This document shows positions 56,329 through 64,000 of a stretch of 64,000 nucleotides of DNA, piece after piece. Positions within the stretch are counted from its first letter, which is position 1. Each line of letters opens with the position of its first letter. The notes under the pieces were generated by a model, which was not told the DNA's origin, searched no databases, and was given only the letters and a program-made list of their open reading frames with translations. Source of the DNA: Paraburkholderia caffeinitolerans (GTDB lineage Bacteria; Pseudomonadota; Gammaproteobacteria; Burkholderiales; Burkholderiaceae); NCBI RefSeq assembly GCF_902859945.1, contig NZ_CADIKL010000011.1, positions 1-64,000 on the forward strand, written 5' to 3'. A program made the translations under genes and the position numbers.

Positions 56329-57405
56329 TCAGGCGCCACATGCATCGGCCGTCGTGCGCGCGTCGCCTTGCTTGTCCGCCAGCGGCGCTTCCTGCGCGAT
56401 CAGCCGCTCCACCATGCGCCGGATGCGCGCCGGCGCGTTGTCGATGCCAAGCCGCGTGTACTCGCGCACGCCGGTGCGCTCCTGCTCGCGCTGCACGTAC
56501 GCGAGCAGCACGGCGTCTTCTTCGAACGTGAGCGTCATGAGCCGCTCGACATCGGCCGACACGGCGCTGTCGTGCGCGTGGTAATTGCGCAGATGCAGCC
56601 AGAAGTAATGCGTGGTGGTTTCGGTTTCGGGCGTCAGGAAGTTGAAGCTGAACGAGCGGAAGCCGCGGTCCTTGTTGTCCTCGGTCGGCTCCGTGCCACT
56701 CTCGATGCAGCCGAAATCGACATACGACGTAGAGGGCAGATGCAGGTAGTAATACTGCCAGCGGTCGGTCATGCCGCTGAAGTTGGCCATCTTCTGGACC
56801 AGCGGCACGGGCGGCGCATTGCGGATCCAGCGGTACGCGAGCACGTGCGCATCGCCCTGCTCGACCTTCACGCCAACGTCCTCGCCCGCCGCGTTGCCGA
56901 TGGTGTTCTTGTGCACGTAAGTCGTGTGGGCCGGATCGACGAGATTGTCGGTGATGTTCAGATAGTTCGAGCGGAAGTGCAGGTACTGATTGTCCACGAG
57001 GCCCCAGTCCGGGTCGCCGTAGTGCGGCACGTCGACGATCGTGCCGATGTCCGCGCACGCGGGGTCGCCCATCCAGATCCACACCGCGCCGTAGCGTTCG
57101 ACGAGCGGAAATGCGGTCACGCGTGCGGTGGGCGGAATGTTCTGCTGGCCCGGCACGCGCACGCAGGTTCCCGTGCAGTCGAACGTCATGCCGTGATAGC
57201 CGCATTGCACGTGGTCGCCCTTGAGCTCGCCCAGCGAAAGCGGCGCGAGCTTGTGCGGGCAGCGGTCGACCAGCGCGACGGGCGTGCCGTCCTCGCGGCG
57301 ATACAGCAATACCTGCTCGCCCAGCAGCGTGCGCGAGAGCAGCGTGCGGCCCACCTCGCGGCTCCAGGCCGCCACGTACCACGCGTTTTTGACGAATGTG
57401 CTCAT
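56329..57405 (-). CDS. Rieske oxygenase, VanA-like O-demethylase/hydroxylase group
   Basis: 358 residues. Rieske ligands Cys49-Pro-His51 and Cys68-x-x-His71; mononuclear iron site NLVDPAHTTYVH (Asp157, His160, His165). The start AWYVAAWSREV is the VanA-type opening. GGAGACACC precedes the ATG. VanA relatives demethylate methoxy-aromatics or oxidise N-methyl and ring substrates. It lies between a VanB-type reductase and the TIM-barrel gene on the same strand. Confidence 0.9.
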   Translation of the reverse strand: MSTFVKNAWYVAAWSREVGRTLLSRTLLGEQVLLYRREDGTPVALVDRCPHKLAPLSLGELKGDHVQCGYHGMTFDCTGTCVRVPGQQNIPPTARVTAFPLVERYGAVWIWMGDPACADIGTIVDVPHYGDPDWGLVDNQYLHFRSNYLNITDNLVDPAHTTYVHKNTIGNAAGEDVGVKVEQGDAHVLAYRWIRNAPPVPLVQKMANFSGMTDRWQYYYLHLPSTSYVDFGCIESGTEPTEDNKDRGFRSFSFNFLTPETETTTHYFWLHLRNYHAHDSAVSADVERLMTLTFEEDAVLLAYVQREQERTGVREYTRLGIDNAPARIRRMVERLIAQEAPLADKQGDARTTADACGA

Positions 57406-57459
57406 GGTGTCTCCGTTTTTAATCGGCATTTTCAATCGGCAGGAATGCAAAGTGTTTAT

Positions 57460-58452
57460 TCAGGCATCGAGCACGAGCGATTCGCTGCGCGCGCGCGAAA
57501 CGCAGATGCACATCTGCTGTTCGCGTTCCTCGTCGCCCAGCGCGTAATCGCGGTGCTCGGGCGTGCCTTCGAGCACGCGCAGTGCGCACACGCCGCACTC
57601 GCCGCGCCGGCAATCGAAGAGCGGGTCCAGGCCCGCGTCGATCATCGCGTCGAGGATGGACTGCTGCGGCCCGACGTCGAGCGTGCGCCCGCTGCGCCGC
57701 AGTTCGACGCGGCATGCGCGGTCGCCGGGTGCAGCGGAAGGCGCGCCGAACAACTCGAAGTGCACGTGATCGGCGGGCCAGTGCAGCGCGCGCGCCGTGG
57801 CGATCACGGCGTCGATGAGCGGACGCGGCCCGCAAACATACAAGTGCCGTTTCGCGCCGGAGGCGTAGTACCCGCCGATCACCTGCGCGAGCGGCATGCC
57901 GCGCGACGGATCGCCATGATCGAAGTACAGATGCGCATGCGCGCCGCACGATTGTGCGACCTCTTCGCGAAACGCGGCGTCCCCGGGCGTGCGGCACGCG
58001 TAGTGCAACTGGAAGCGCGCGCCGGAGGCCGCAAGCGTGCGCGCCATCGAGAGAATCGGCGTGATGCCGATGCCGCCCGCGATCAGCACGGCCTCGTGCG
58101 GTACGCCGTGTAGCGGGAAATCGTTTTTCGGCAGGCTCGCACGCAAGCGCTCGCCGGGCTGCAGCGCATGCATGCGGCGCGACCCGCCACGCCCGTTCGG
58201 CTCCAGCTTGACGGCGATTTCGTAGTGCCCCGACTGATTGGCGCTATTGATCAGCGAGTAGCTGCGTTCGTCATCGGGCGAGGCGGCTGTCTGGATACGG
58301 ATATGCGCGCCGGCCGTAAAACCAGGCAACGCGCCGCCGCCAGCGGACTTGAATGTCAGGCCGCGAATCGCGTTCGTAAGCGGCTCGCTCGCGACGACTT
58401 CGAGTTCGAGCGGCCAGCGCGCGTCAGGGGGGGAATGCTGCGTGTGAGTCAT
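57460..58452 (-). CDS. VanB-type ferredoxin reductase
   Basis: 330 residues. FMN motif ERSYSLINSANQ, NAD motif IAGGIGITPILSMA and YVCGPRPLI, and a [2Fe-2S] C-terminus CRRGECGVC with the fourth cysteine in MCICVSRA. First gene of the leftward operon feeding the Rieske oxygenase at 56329. Upstream (58453-58747) no gene is seen; the operon promoter should be there. Confidence 0.92.
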   Translation of the reverse strand: MTHTQHSPPDARWPLELEVVASEPLTNAIRGLTFKSAGGGALPGFTAGAHIRIQTAASPDDERSYSLINSANQSGHYEIAVKLEPNGRGGSRRMHALQPGERLRASLPKNDFPLHGVPHEAVLIAGGIGITPILSMARTLAASGARFQLHYACRTPGDAAFREEVAQSCGAHAHLYFDHGDPSRGMPLAQVIGGYYASGAKRHLYVCGPRPLIDAVIATARALHWPADHVHFELFGAPSAAPGDRACRVELRRSGRTLDVGPQQSILDAMIDAGLDPLFDCRRGECGVCALRVLEGTPEHRDYALGDEEREQQMCICVSRARSESLVLDA

Positions 58453-58747
58453 CTCGTGCTCTCCTGATGCGGACGCGAGCGTGCCCCCGGCGAGGCGCGA
58501 GGCGCGCCGCCGTGCGAACAGGCATCCGGTGGGTTGGGGACTACGGGCCGAAGGACGTCAATGCAACATCAATACGGCATCAGCGCGAAATGAATGCAAA
58601 TTCGGCGTTGCGGTATTGAAGCGGCTCGGGTGTGTCCCAGATCGTTGTTCTGGAACTGAGTATAGGAAGATCCTTCGCGTGCGCGTAGCGGCGATTAAAC
58701 AGCGCCCCGCTGCATTATTTGCAGCGCGCACGCCAGCGCAGCCCGTA

Positions 58748-59671
58748 TCAGGCCGTGCGCGCTTCCGCTTCGAGCAGATTGTCGAGCGACTCGCCGAGCA
58801 TCGCGAGCATGGCGCTCACGGCCGGCGGCAGCGCGCGCGTCGCGCGCACATAAAAACCGAGGCGCGCAACCGCCTGCTCGGTCTCGTCGAGCGGCACGAA
58901 AGCGAGCCGCCCAGCCGCGCACACCTCGTCCAGGCCGATGCGCGTCTGGAAGCCGATGCCGGTCCCGCGCACGGCGAGCTGGCGCATCAATTCGATGGTG
59001 CCGCTATGGACCACGGCGCGCAGCGGCCGCCGCGCGCGCGCCACGAGCGGCGCGAGGATCGCGTGCACGGCCACATCCGGGTTCGGCATGATGAGACCGT
59101 ACTCGGCGCATTCATCGAACCTCACACGCCGGCGCGATGCGAGTGGATGGTCCGGCGCCATCACCGCGCCCAGCCTGAATTCGCCGCTCGCCACACAGGT
59201 CAGATCGGGATGCTCGCTCATGGCGAATGCCGCGCCAATATCGACGTCGCCCGACGCCACGCGCTGCGCGATGGACCCGGAGCCGAGCATGGAAACATGC
59301 AGCGCCACGTTGGGGTGCTGGTTCGCCATGCGGTCGAGCACGGCGGGCAGCAAGCCCGCGCTAAGGCTTTCGGCGGCGGCCAGATACACCTCGCCGCGTT
59401 CGAGCCCCTGGAGCCGTTCGATTTCCGCCAGCACGCGCTGCTCGTCCTGAAGCACGGTGACCACGTGCTGCGCGAACAGCCGGCCCGCCTCGGTGAGACG
59501 CAGGCCGCCGGGCAGGCGCTCGAACAGTGTCGCGCCCACCTCTTCTTCCAGATTGAGCAGTTGGCGGTTGACGGCCGAGCCGTCCACATGCAAGCGCCGC
59601 GCGGCCTCACGAATGGAGCCGCAGCGGCAAATCATGTCGAAGTAGCGAATAGAGCGGGCATGGACGTTCAC
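58748..59671 (-). CDS. LysR-family regulator
   Basis: 307 residues. The helix-turn-helix is IRYFDMICRCGSIREAARRL, then VDGSAVNRQLLNLE. It lies between two leftward Rieske systems on the same strand, 29 bases after the DUF2817 gene, so it may be part of that transcript and regulate the oxygenase genes downstream or its own operon. Confidence 0.85.
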   Translation of the reverse strand: MNVHARSIRYFDMICRCGSIREAARRLHVDGSAVNRQLLNLEEEVGATLFERLPGGLRLTEAGRLFAQHVVTVLQDEQRVLAEIERLQGLERGEVYLAAAESLSAGLLPAVLDRMANQHPNVALHVSMLGSGSIAQRVASGDVDIGAAFAMSEHPDLTCVASGEFRLGAVMAPDHPLASRRRVRFDECAEYGLIMPNPDVAVHAILAPLVARARRPLRAVVHSGTIELMRQLAVRGTGIGFQTRIGLDEVCAAGRLAFVPLDETEQAVARLGFYVRATRALPPAVSAMLAMLGESLDNLLEAEARTA

Positions 59672-59700
59672 GCGGCGATACTAGCAGATCACACCGCGTT

Positions 59701-60825
59701 TCATGGCGCTCCAGCAGGCGCGATGCCCGGCAGCGCGGCCAGCGCGCGCTCCCAGATCTGCCGTGTGCGCAGCCACACGAGTTCGCGCCAATCGGCGTCG
59801 GCGGGCAGGAACGATTCGAACAGCGCGCGGCTGATCGCGCGGCCTCGCGCGTCGCGCGGATCGCCATAGAGGTGCAACCAGTGGTCGTCGCGCAAGGCCG
59901 TGTGCATGGGCGCTTCCGGGTACGTGCCGCATTCGATCACAAGCTGCATCAGGTGCGTGTCCGGCAACGCATCCAGCAGCGCCTGCGAGGCATAACCCGT
60001 CGCCCTTGCGACCACGCCGGTTTCGCTGATGGCAGCATCCGCATGCGTGAGCAGCGTGTAGAGCCAGGGGCCGTAAAGGTGCTGCGCGTCGGCCAGCGCA
60101 GGATAGGCCGATTGCGCAATCGCCATCAGCATCGGGTGGCCGAACGCGCCCGCCCCCGTGTGCAGATCGAACGAAATGGCCACCTGGGCTGGCTTGAGAA
60201 AGCGCTGCGCAATTTCGTGCAGGGTCCGGTTGGACCAGGTGGCGGCCTGGCCGCCGTAGAAGAGTCCGTCCGCGTGGCGATACTGGCCCGCGCCCACGAT
60301 CGCCTGCACGCCCGACCAGCCGAGCGATTCCACTTGCCGCTCCAGCAACGTATCGGCGTAGTGCCGCTGCGGGCCGTCGATATCGGGGCACGCGTAGATT
60401 TCGTGCAGTTCCTCGTAGCGCGGATTGAGCGGCAACGGCGCGCCAAAGTCGACGTAGTTGCGATTCAGATCGACATTGTCTTCGTTCACGCGCCTGACCC
60501 ACGCGGTGCCCCACGGATTGATCAGGTGCACCATCATCACCGCGACATCGTCGGGCAGGCTTCGCGCGGCCAGTTCATGCAGCCATTGCGCCTGGCACGT
60601 CGAGCCGTAGTAGCCTTCCACCCCGTGCGTGCCCGAAACGGCCACTAGCACGCGGCGTGCGGCGGCATTGCCGAGCCAGGCGACGTCAGTCGCGAGCGCC
60701 TCGCCTTTGGGACCCTTGAGCGGATGCGCGTAGCTAGTAACCGTTGCGCCCGCCAGTTGTGCGGCGTGCAGAAAATGCTGGCGCTGGGCGGCGAAATCGG
60801 GTTCGACGGGAAAGCCGATCTTCAT
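59701..60825 (-). CDS. DUF2817 metallohydrolase (M14 carboxypeptidase-like)
   Basis: 374 residues. Zinc-site segments of the M14-like DUF2817 family are seen: SGTHGVEGYYGS (His and Glu ligands), NEDNVDLNRNYVDFG (substrate Arg region) and SFDLHTGAGAFGHP (His), with the late glutamate probably in LVIECGTYPEAP. Members hydrolyse amides of small or acylated amino-acid-like compounds. It sits 18 bases after a Rieske reductase gene, which links a deacylation or peptide-like hydrolysis step to an oxygenase. The substrate is unknown. Confidence 0.8.
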   Translation of the reverse strand: MKIGFPVEPDFAAQRQHFLHAAQLAGATVTSYAHPLKGPKGEALATDVAWLGNAAARRVLVAVSGTHGVEGYYGSTCQAQWLHELAARSLPDDVAVMMVHLINPWGTAWVRRVNEDNVDLNRNYVDFGAPLPLNPRYEELHEIYACPDIDGPQRHYADTLLERQVESLGWSGVQAIVGAGQYRHADGLFYGGQAATWSNRTLHEIAQRFLKPAQVAISFDLHTGAGAFGHPMLMAIAQSAYPALADAQHLYGPWLYTLLTHADAAISETGVVARATGYASQALLDALPDTHLMQLVIECGTYPEAPMHTALRDDHWLHLYGDPRDARGRAISRALFESFLPADADWRELVWLRTRQIWERALAALPGIAPAGAP

Positions 60826-60843
60826 GAATTCCTCTGCGGGTCA

Positions 60844-62004
60844 TCAAGCGGGTTGTGGGGAGCGCGCCGCGCCGCTTCGCGCGGTCGCCTCGCTCAACGC
60901 CAGCGTAACGTGGCCTGCGGGCTTTGCACAGCAGAGCAGCACGGTGCCTTCAGCGGGTGGGTCGAGCGGCTCGGTAGCGTACTCGATGTTGCCTTGCGCC
61001 AGCGGCGTCACGCAAGTATTGCAGATGCCGATACGGCAACTGAACGGCACGGCATAGCCATGCTGCTCCGCCAGTTCGAGCAGCGACTCGCAGCGATCAT
61101 CCCATGCCACGGGAGCAGCCTCCGGATGAAAGCGCACTGTAGTTGCGTGCGCATCGATTTCCTGCTTTATCTCCGCACGCGAAGTTACATCAGACGATAC
61201 TTCTCGCGCGGGTTCTGCATCGGCCTCAAGCACCGTTGCAGGGCCGAAGAACTCATAGTGGATGCGCTCGCGCGCCACGCCGAGACTGCGCAGCAGCCGC
61301 CAGTTGGCCTGCATGAACGCGGGCGGCCCGCATAGATACACTTCATAGTCGTCGAGCGGCAGCAAGCCTTGCAGCGTTTCACGCGTGATGAGTCCCTCGC
61401 TGTCGAAGGCCTGCGCCTGCCGGTCTTGCGCATCAGGCTGCCGGTAGCAGACGTGCACGCGCACGTTCGGACATTCGGCCGCCAGTGCGGCCACTTCGTT
61501 GCCGAACGCATGCACTGCGCCGTTCTCGCACGCGTGAATGAAATACACGCGCCGGTCGCGCGCGCCCTCCATCGCCCGAAGCCGATGCAGCATGCTGACA
61601 AGCGGCGTCAAACCCACCCCGCCGCTCATCAGCACGACGGGCCGCGTGGTGTCGTCGCCAACCTGCACCGCATCGTGCAGATACGACGAGCCGCGCCCTG
61701 GCTCGATGTCCTCGCGCCCCGCCGGAGCCGGTTCGCGCTTGACGGAAATCCGCCAGCGCGCCGTGTCGGCTGGGTCGCCCGAGAGGCTGTACGTGCGCAA
61801 CAACCGCTCGCCGCCCGGCAGGGGCAAACGCAGTGCCACGAACTGCCCCGCCATGAACAGCGGCAAGGCCTCGCCATCGGCGGGCACGAGTTCGAACGAG
61901 ACGATCGTGGCGCTTTCGCGCGTGCGCGCGCTCACGCGCAAGCGACGAAAGCCCGTTGCCCCACGACTCGCCAATTCCGTTGCCGTCTTGCCAGCGTCAC
62001 TCAT
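60844..62004 (-). CDS. Flavin/NAD ferredoxin reductase with C-terminal [2Fe-2S] domain (HmpA/GbcB-like)
   Basis: 386 residues. FAD motif RTYSLSGDPAD, NAD motif MSGGVGLTPLVSM, YLCGPPAFM. After a linker (about residues 255-300) comes a ferredoxin domain CRIGICNTC…CC. This layout (flavin, NAD, ferredoxin) is that of GbcB/carnitine-monooxygenase reductases, different from the VanB type of the other two systems. It is separated by a single base from the Rieske gene and surely supplies its electrons. Confidence 0.9.
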   Translation of the reverse strand: MSDAGKTATELASRGATGFRRLRVSARTRESATIVSFELVPADGEALPLFMAGQFVALRLPLPGGERLLRTYSLSGDPADTARWRISVKREPAPAGREDIEPGRGSSYLHDAVQVGDDTTRPVVLMSGGVGLTPLVSMLHRLRAMEGARDRRVYFIHACENGAVHAFGNEVAALAAECPNVRVHVCYRQPDAQDRQAQAFDSEGLITRETLQGLLPLDDYEVYLCGPPAFMQANWRLLRSLGVARERIHYEFFGPATVLEADAEPAREVSSDVTSRAEIKQEIDAHATTVRFHPEAAPVAWDDRCESLLELAEQHGYAVPFSCRIGICNTCVTPLAQGNIEYATEPLDPPAEGTVLLCCAKPAGHVTLALSEATARSGAARSPQPA

Positions 62005-62005
62005 T

Positions 62006-63082
62006 TCAGGGCTCCACGCGCTCGCGTTGCACGACGTGAATCGGAGAAAGCGCGGGCTTTTCTGTCTGCTGTTCGCGCTCGATCATCTGCGCAAGCGCGC
62101 GCCGGAAGCGCAGCGGTCCCGCGTCGATGGCGAGGTCGATGTTCGGCGTGCGCGCGTTCTGCATGCCCGCGTGCACGGCCGTCAACACCGCGCGGTCTTC
62201 TTCGAATGCGTGCCGCACATCCTCGTCGAACTGGCGCGACACCTGTTCATCGTCGGGGGAGAAATTGCGCGTCTGGAACCAGTAGTAGCGCGTATGCGAT
62301 GCGTCCACCGGCGTCATGAAGTTATAGGAGTTCATCAGGAACACATCGGCATGAGGCGTTGCATCGTCGCCGCCCGTGCCTGCCGGCGTGAAAACAGCCT
62401 TGATGATCGCGTGCGAAGGAAACCGCACCTCGTAATGCTGCTTGCGATCGCAACGCCCTGCGAAGCGCACGAACTGCGCGTAGAACGGCGCCACCTCCAC
62501 ATCGCGCATCCAGCGCGACACGGTCACGCCGTGCGCCGCCACCTCGGTCTTCAGCGGCTCGGCTTCGCAGGCCGCGTTGCCGAACGACGAGCGATGCACC
62601 CATGCAACGTGCGAGGGGTCCAGCAGATTGTCGGTGACGTAGAGGTAGTGGCAGTCCACCGTCATTGCATCGCCGCGATTCATGCCCCACGCCGGGTCGC
62701 CCCATTCGTCGATCTGCACGATCGTCGCGGGATCGGCCTGTTCGGGCTCGCCCATCCAGATCCAGAGCAAGCCGTAACGTTCGGCCAGCGGATAGCTGCG
62801 CACTTTCGCGCCGGAGGGGATCCGCGCGCTGCCCGGCGCACGCACGCAAGCCCCTTCGCAATCGAACGTGAGACCGTGATAACCGCACTCGACATGATCG
62901 CCAATGAGCCGGCCCATCGAGAGCGGCAGCTTGCGGTGCGGACACGCGTTTTCAAGCGCGACGGGCGTGCCATCCTCGCGCCGGTACAACACCACGGACT
63001 CGCCCAGCAGGGTCACTGGCGCGAGTTCTCGCGTCACTTCCGCGTCCCATGCCGCGACGTACCACGCATTCCTCAGAAACAT
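62006..63082 (-). CDS. Rieske oxygenase (VanA-like), third system
   Basis: 358 residues. Rieske ligands Cys47-Pro-His49 and Cys66-x-x-His69; iron site NLLDPSHVAWVH (Asp155, His158, His163). It starts MFLRNAWYVAAWDAEV. It is related to the oxygenase at 56329 but clearly distinct. Leading gene of a leftward operon with the HmpA/GbcB-like reductase and the DUF2817 hydrolase. It diverges from a LysR gene across a palindromic promoter. Confidence 0.9.
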   Translation of the reverse strand: MFLRNAWYVAAWDAEVTRELAPVTLLGESVVLYRREDGTPVALENACPHRKLPLSMGRLIGDHVECGYHGLTFDCEGACVRAPGSARIPSGAKVRSYPLAERYGLLWIWMGEPEQADPATIVQIDEWGDPAWGMNRGDAMTVDCHYLYVTDNLLDPSHVAWVHRSSFGNAACEAEPLKTEVAAHGVTVSRWMRDVEVAPFYAQFVRFAGRCDRKQHYEVRFPSHAIIKAVFTPAGTGGDDATPHADVFLMNSYNFMTPVDASHTRYYWFQTRNFSPDDEQVSRQFDEDVRHAFEEDRAVLTAVHAGMQNARTPNIDLAIDAGPLRFRRALAQMIEREQQTEKPALSPIHVVQRERVEP

Positions 63083-63173
63083 TCCGTTGCCTCCACATTG
63101 GCGGTTTCGCTTACTTGTTTCCAAGGATAAAAAGCCAGAAAACAAAAGAATAGATGTAAAAACCTGCCTGTTC

Positions 63174-63190
63174 GTTTAGAGTTTCTAAAC
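63174..63190. promoter_or_regulatory. Perfect palindrome between the third Rieske gene and its LysR neighbour
   Basis: Arms GTTTAGA and TCTAAAC around GTT lie in the 154-base divergent region, 46 bases before the LysR start. Likely binding site of the LysR protein encoded to the right. Confidence 0.55.
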
Positions 63191-63236
63191 CGTGAATATC
63201 CGCCAAAGATTCAGCCGATAACTCAACGACAGCGAA

Positions 63237-64000
63237 ATGACGACGAACAGCTTTCCTCCATTGCGTGCGCTGCAGGTCTTCGAAGCAGTCGGCCGATGCG
63301 GCGGCATCACTGAGGCGGCCCGGCGGCTCGGCATTTCCGCGGGCGCGGTCAGCCAGCAGATCAAGCTGCTCGAAGACACGCTGGGCCTGCACCTCACGCA
63401 AAAGGACGGCAAGCGGCTGCGCCTGACCACGATTGGGCGGCAGTATCACGAGAGTTGCGCAGCGGCCTTCGAAAGCCTGCGCGTGGCGCACGCCGAAATA
63501 GAGCGCGCGAAGAACACGCGCAATCTGAGCGTCAGCGCGCTGCCTTCGCTAGTCTCGAAGTGGCTCGCGCCGCGCGTGCTCGAATGGCAGCGCCAGCATC
63601 CCGAACTCAGTGTGTATCTCGATGGCACGCACACGGAGCCGTCACCGGACGGTTATGAAATCGACTTTCGCATCAGCTACGGCGAGCGGGGTCTGAATGT
63701 CGAGAACGCGGTCGAACTGTTCCGTGATTGCGTGGTGCCCGTGTGCAGCCCGCGTCTGCTGGAATCGGGCGCACCGCTGAAGACTCCCGCCGATCTTCTC
63801 GCCTACCCGTTAATAACGGTGGACTGGCTGCCGAAGTTCGCCTCGCCGCCTTCGTGGCGCGAATGGTTTGCCGCCAACGACGTCGATTGCGAGGAATTCG
63901 ACGAGAACCGTCTGGTGTTCTCGCTTTCGAGCGTGGCGATTCAGGCGGCCATCGACGGCTACGGCTTCACGCTCGCGCAAGGCTCCATGATTGGCGACGA
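63237..64000 (+). CDS. LysR-family regulator, GcvA-like (partial, C-terminus beyond window)
   Basis: The first 254 residues are visible. The helix-turn-helix (LRALQVFEAVGRCGGITEAA, then SAGAVSQQIKLLE) and the effector domain start (LSVSALPSLVSKWLAPRVLEW) are of the GcvA/AmpR group. It diverges from the Rieske/reductase/DUF2817 operon and is its best candidate regulator. The 3' end is cut by the window edge. Confidence 0.88.
   Translation, partial: MTTNSFPPLRALQVFEAVGRCGGITEAARRLGISAGAVSQQIKLLEDTLGLHLTQKDGKRLRLTTIGRQYHESCAAAFESLRVAHAEIERAKNTRNLSVSALPSLVSKWLAPRVLEWQRQHPELSVYLDGTHTEPSPDGYEIDFRISYGERGLNVENAVELFRDCVVPVCSPRLLESGAPLKTPADLLAYPLITVDWLPKFASPPSWREWFAANDVDCEEFDENRLVFSLSSVAIQAAIDGYGFTLAQGSMIGD

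Overview
The window reads as a chromosomal stretch of a Paraburkholderia/Caballeronia/Burkholderia-type betaproteobacterium. The evidence is uniformly high GC, a strong GC bias at third codon positions, a Burkholderia-like EtfB, a Gram-negative porin, and a dense mosaic of LysR/GntR-regulated catabolic operons. No rRNA, tRNA, CRISPR array, complete insertion sequence or prophage was seen. Family assignments come from motifs and remembered family features; no database search was run.

Layout. 1-417: 5' part of etfB. 767-6057: a luciferase-free lux-like set (LuxE/PaaK-type acyl-activating enzyme, LuxC-type acyl reductase, zinc alcohol dehydrogenase, MBL-fold hydrolase), convergent with an SdsA-type alkylsulfatase that diverges from its own LysR gene (6100-9110). 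9211-11982: small membrane protein, small lipoproteins and orphan ORFs. 11966-21745: an almost gapless operon for 3-hydroxyanthranilate catabolism (nbaE-H-J-I-G-F-C-D order) continuing into kynU and an amino-acid permease; its genes take 3-hydroxykynurenine to pyruvate and acetyl-CoA. A LysR gene precedes it.

22877-34884: a catabolic block of unknown substrate around a GntR/FCD regulator. It holds an ABC importer, an extradiol-type VOC protein, a FAH-family hydrolase, a DapA-like lyase, an esterase, a second VOC protein, a 2-hydroxyacid dehydrogenase, a porin and an LVIVD lipoprotein. Three of its promoter regions carry GTGTATACAC-like palindromes, which suggests one regulon.

34875-36788: a lower-GC cassette with a PAAR-domain protein carrying a C-terminal HExxH metalloprotease-like domain (probable type VI secretion effector) and an overlapping lipoprotein gene (probable immunity). 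It is bounded by a perfect 49-bp direct repeat that duplicates the stop codon and terminator hairpin of the upstream LVIVD gene.

36817-43143: LysR, SDR, 2-hydroxyacid dehydrogenase, an unusual AroE-like enzyme, an MHS transporter and a two-domain VOC protein. 43629-47198: Tat-exported GH28 polygalacturonase, azoreductase and an AhpD-like protein.

47212-64000: three Rieske oxygenase systems, each with its own reductase. Two are linked to strongly similar TIM-barrel (xylose-isomerase-like) proteins, one also to an NCS2 purine-type permease; the third is linked to a DUF2817 metallohydrolase. GntR and LysR genes are interspersed. The repeated Rieske plus TIM-barrel pairing and the repeat-flanked effector cassette are the two most novel-looking features.
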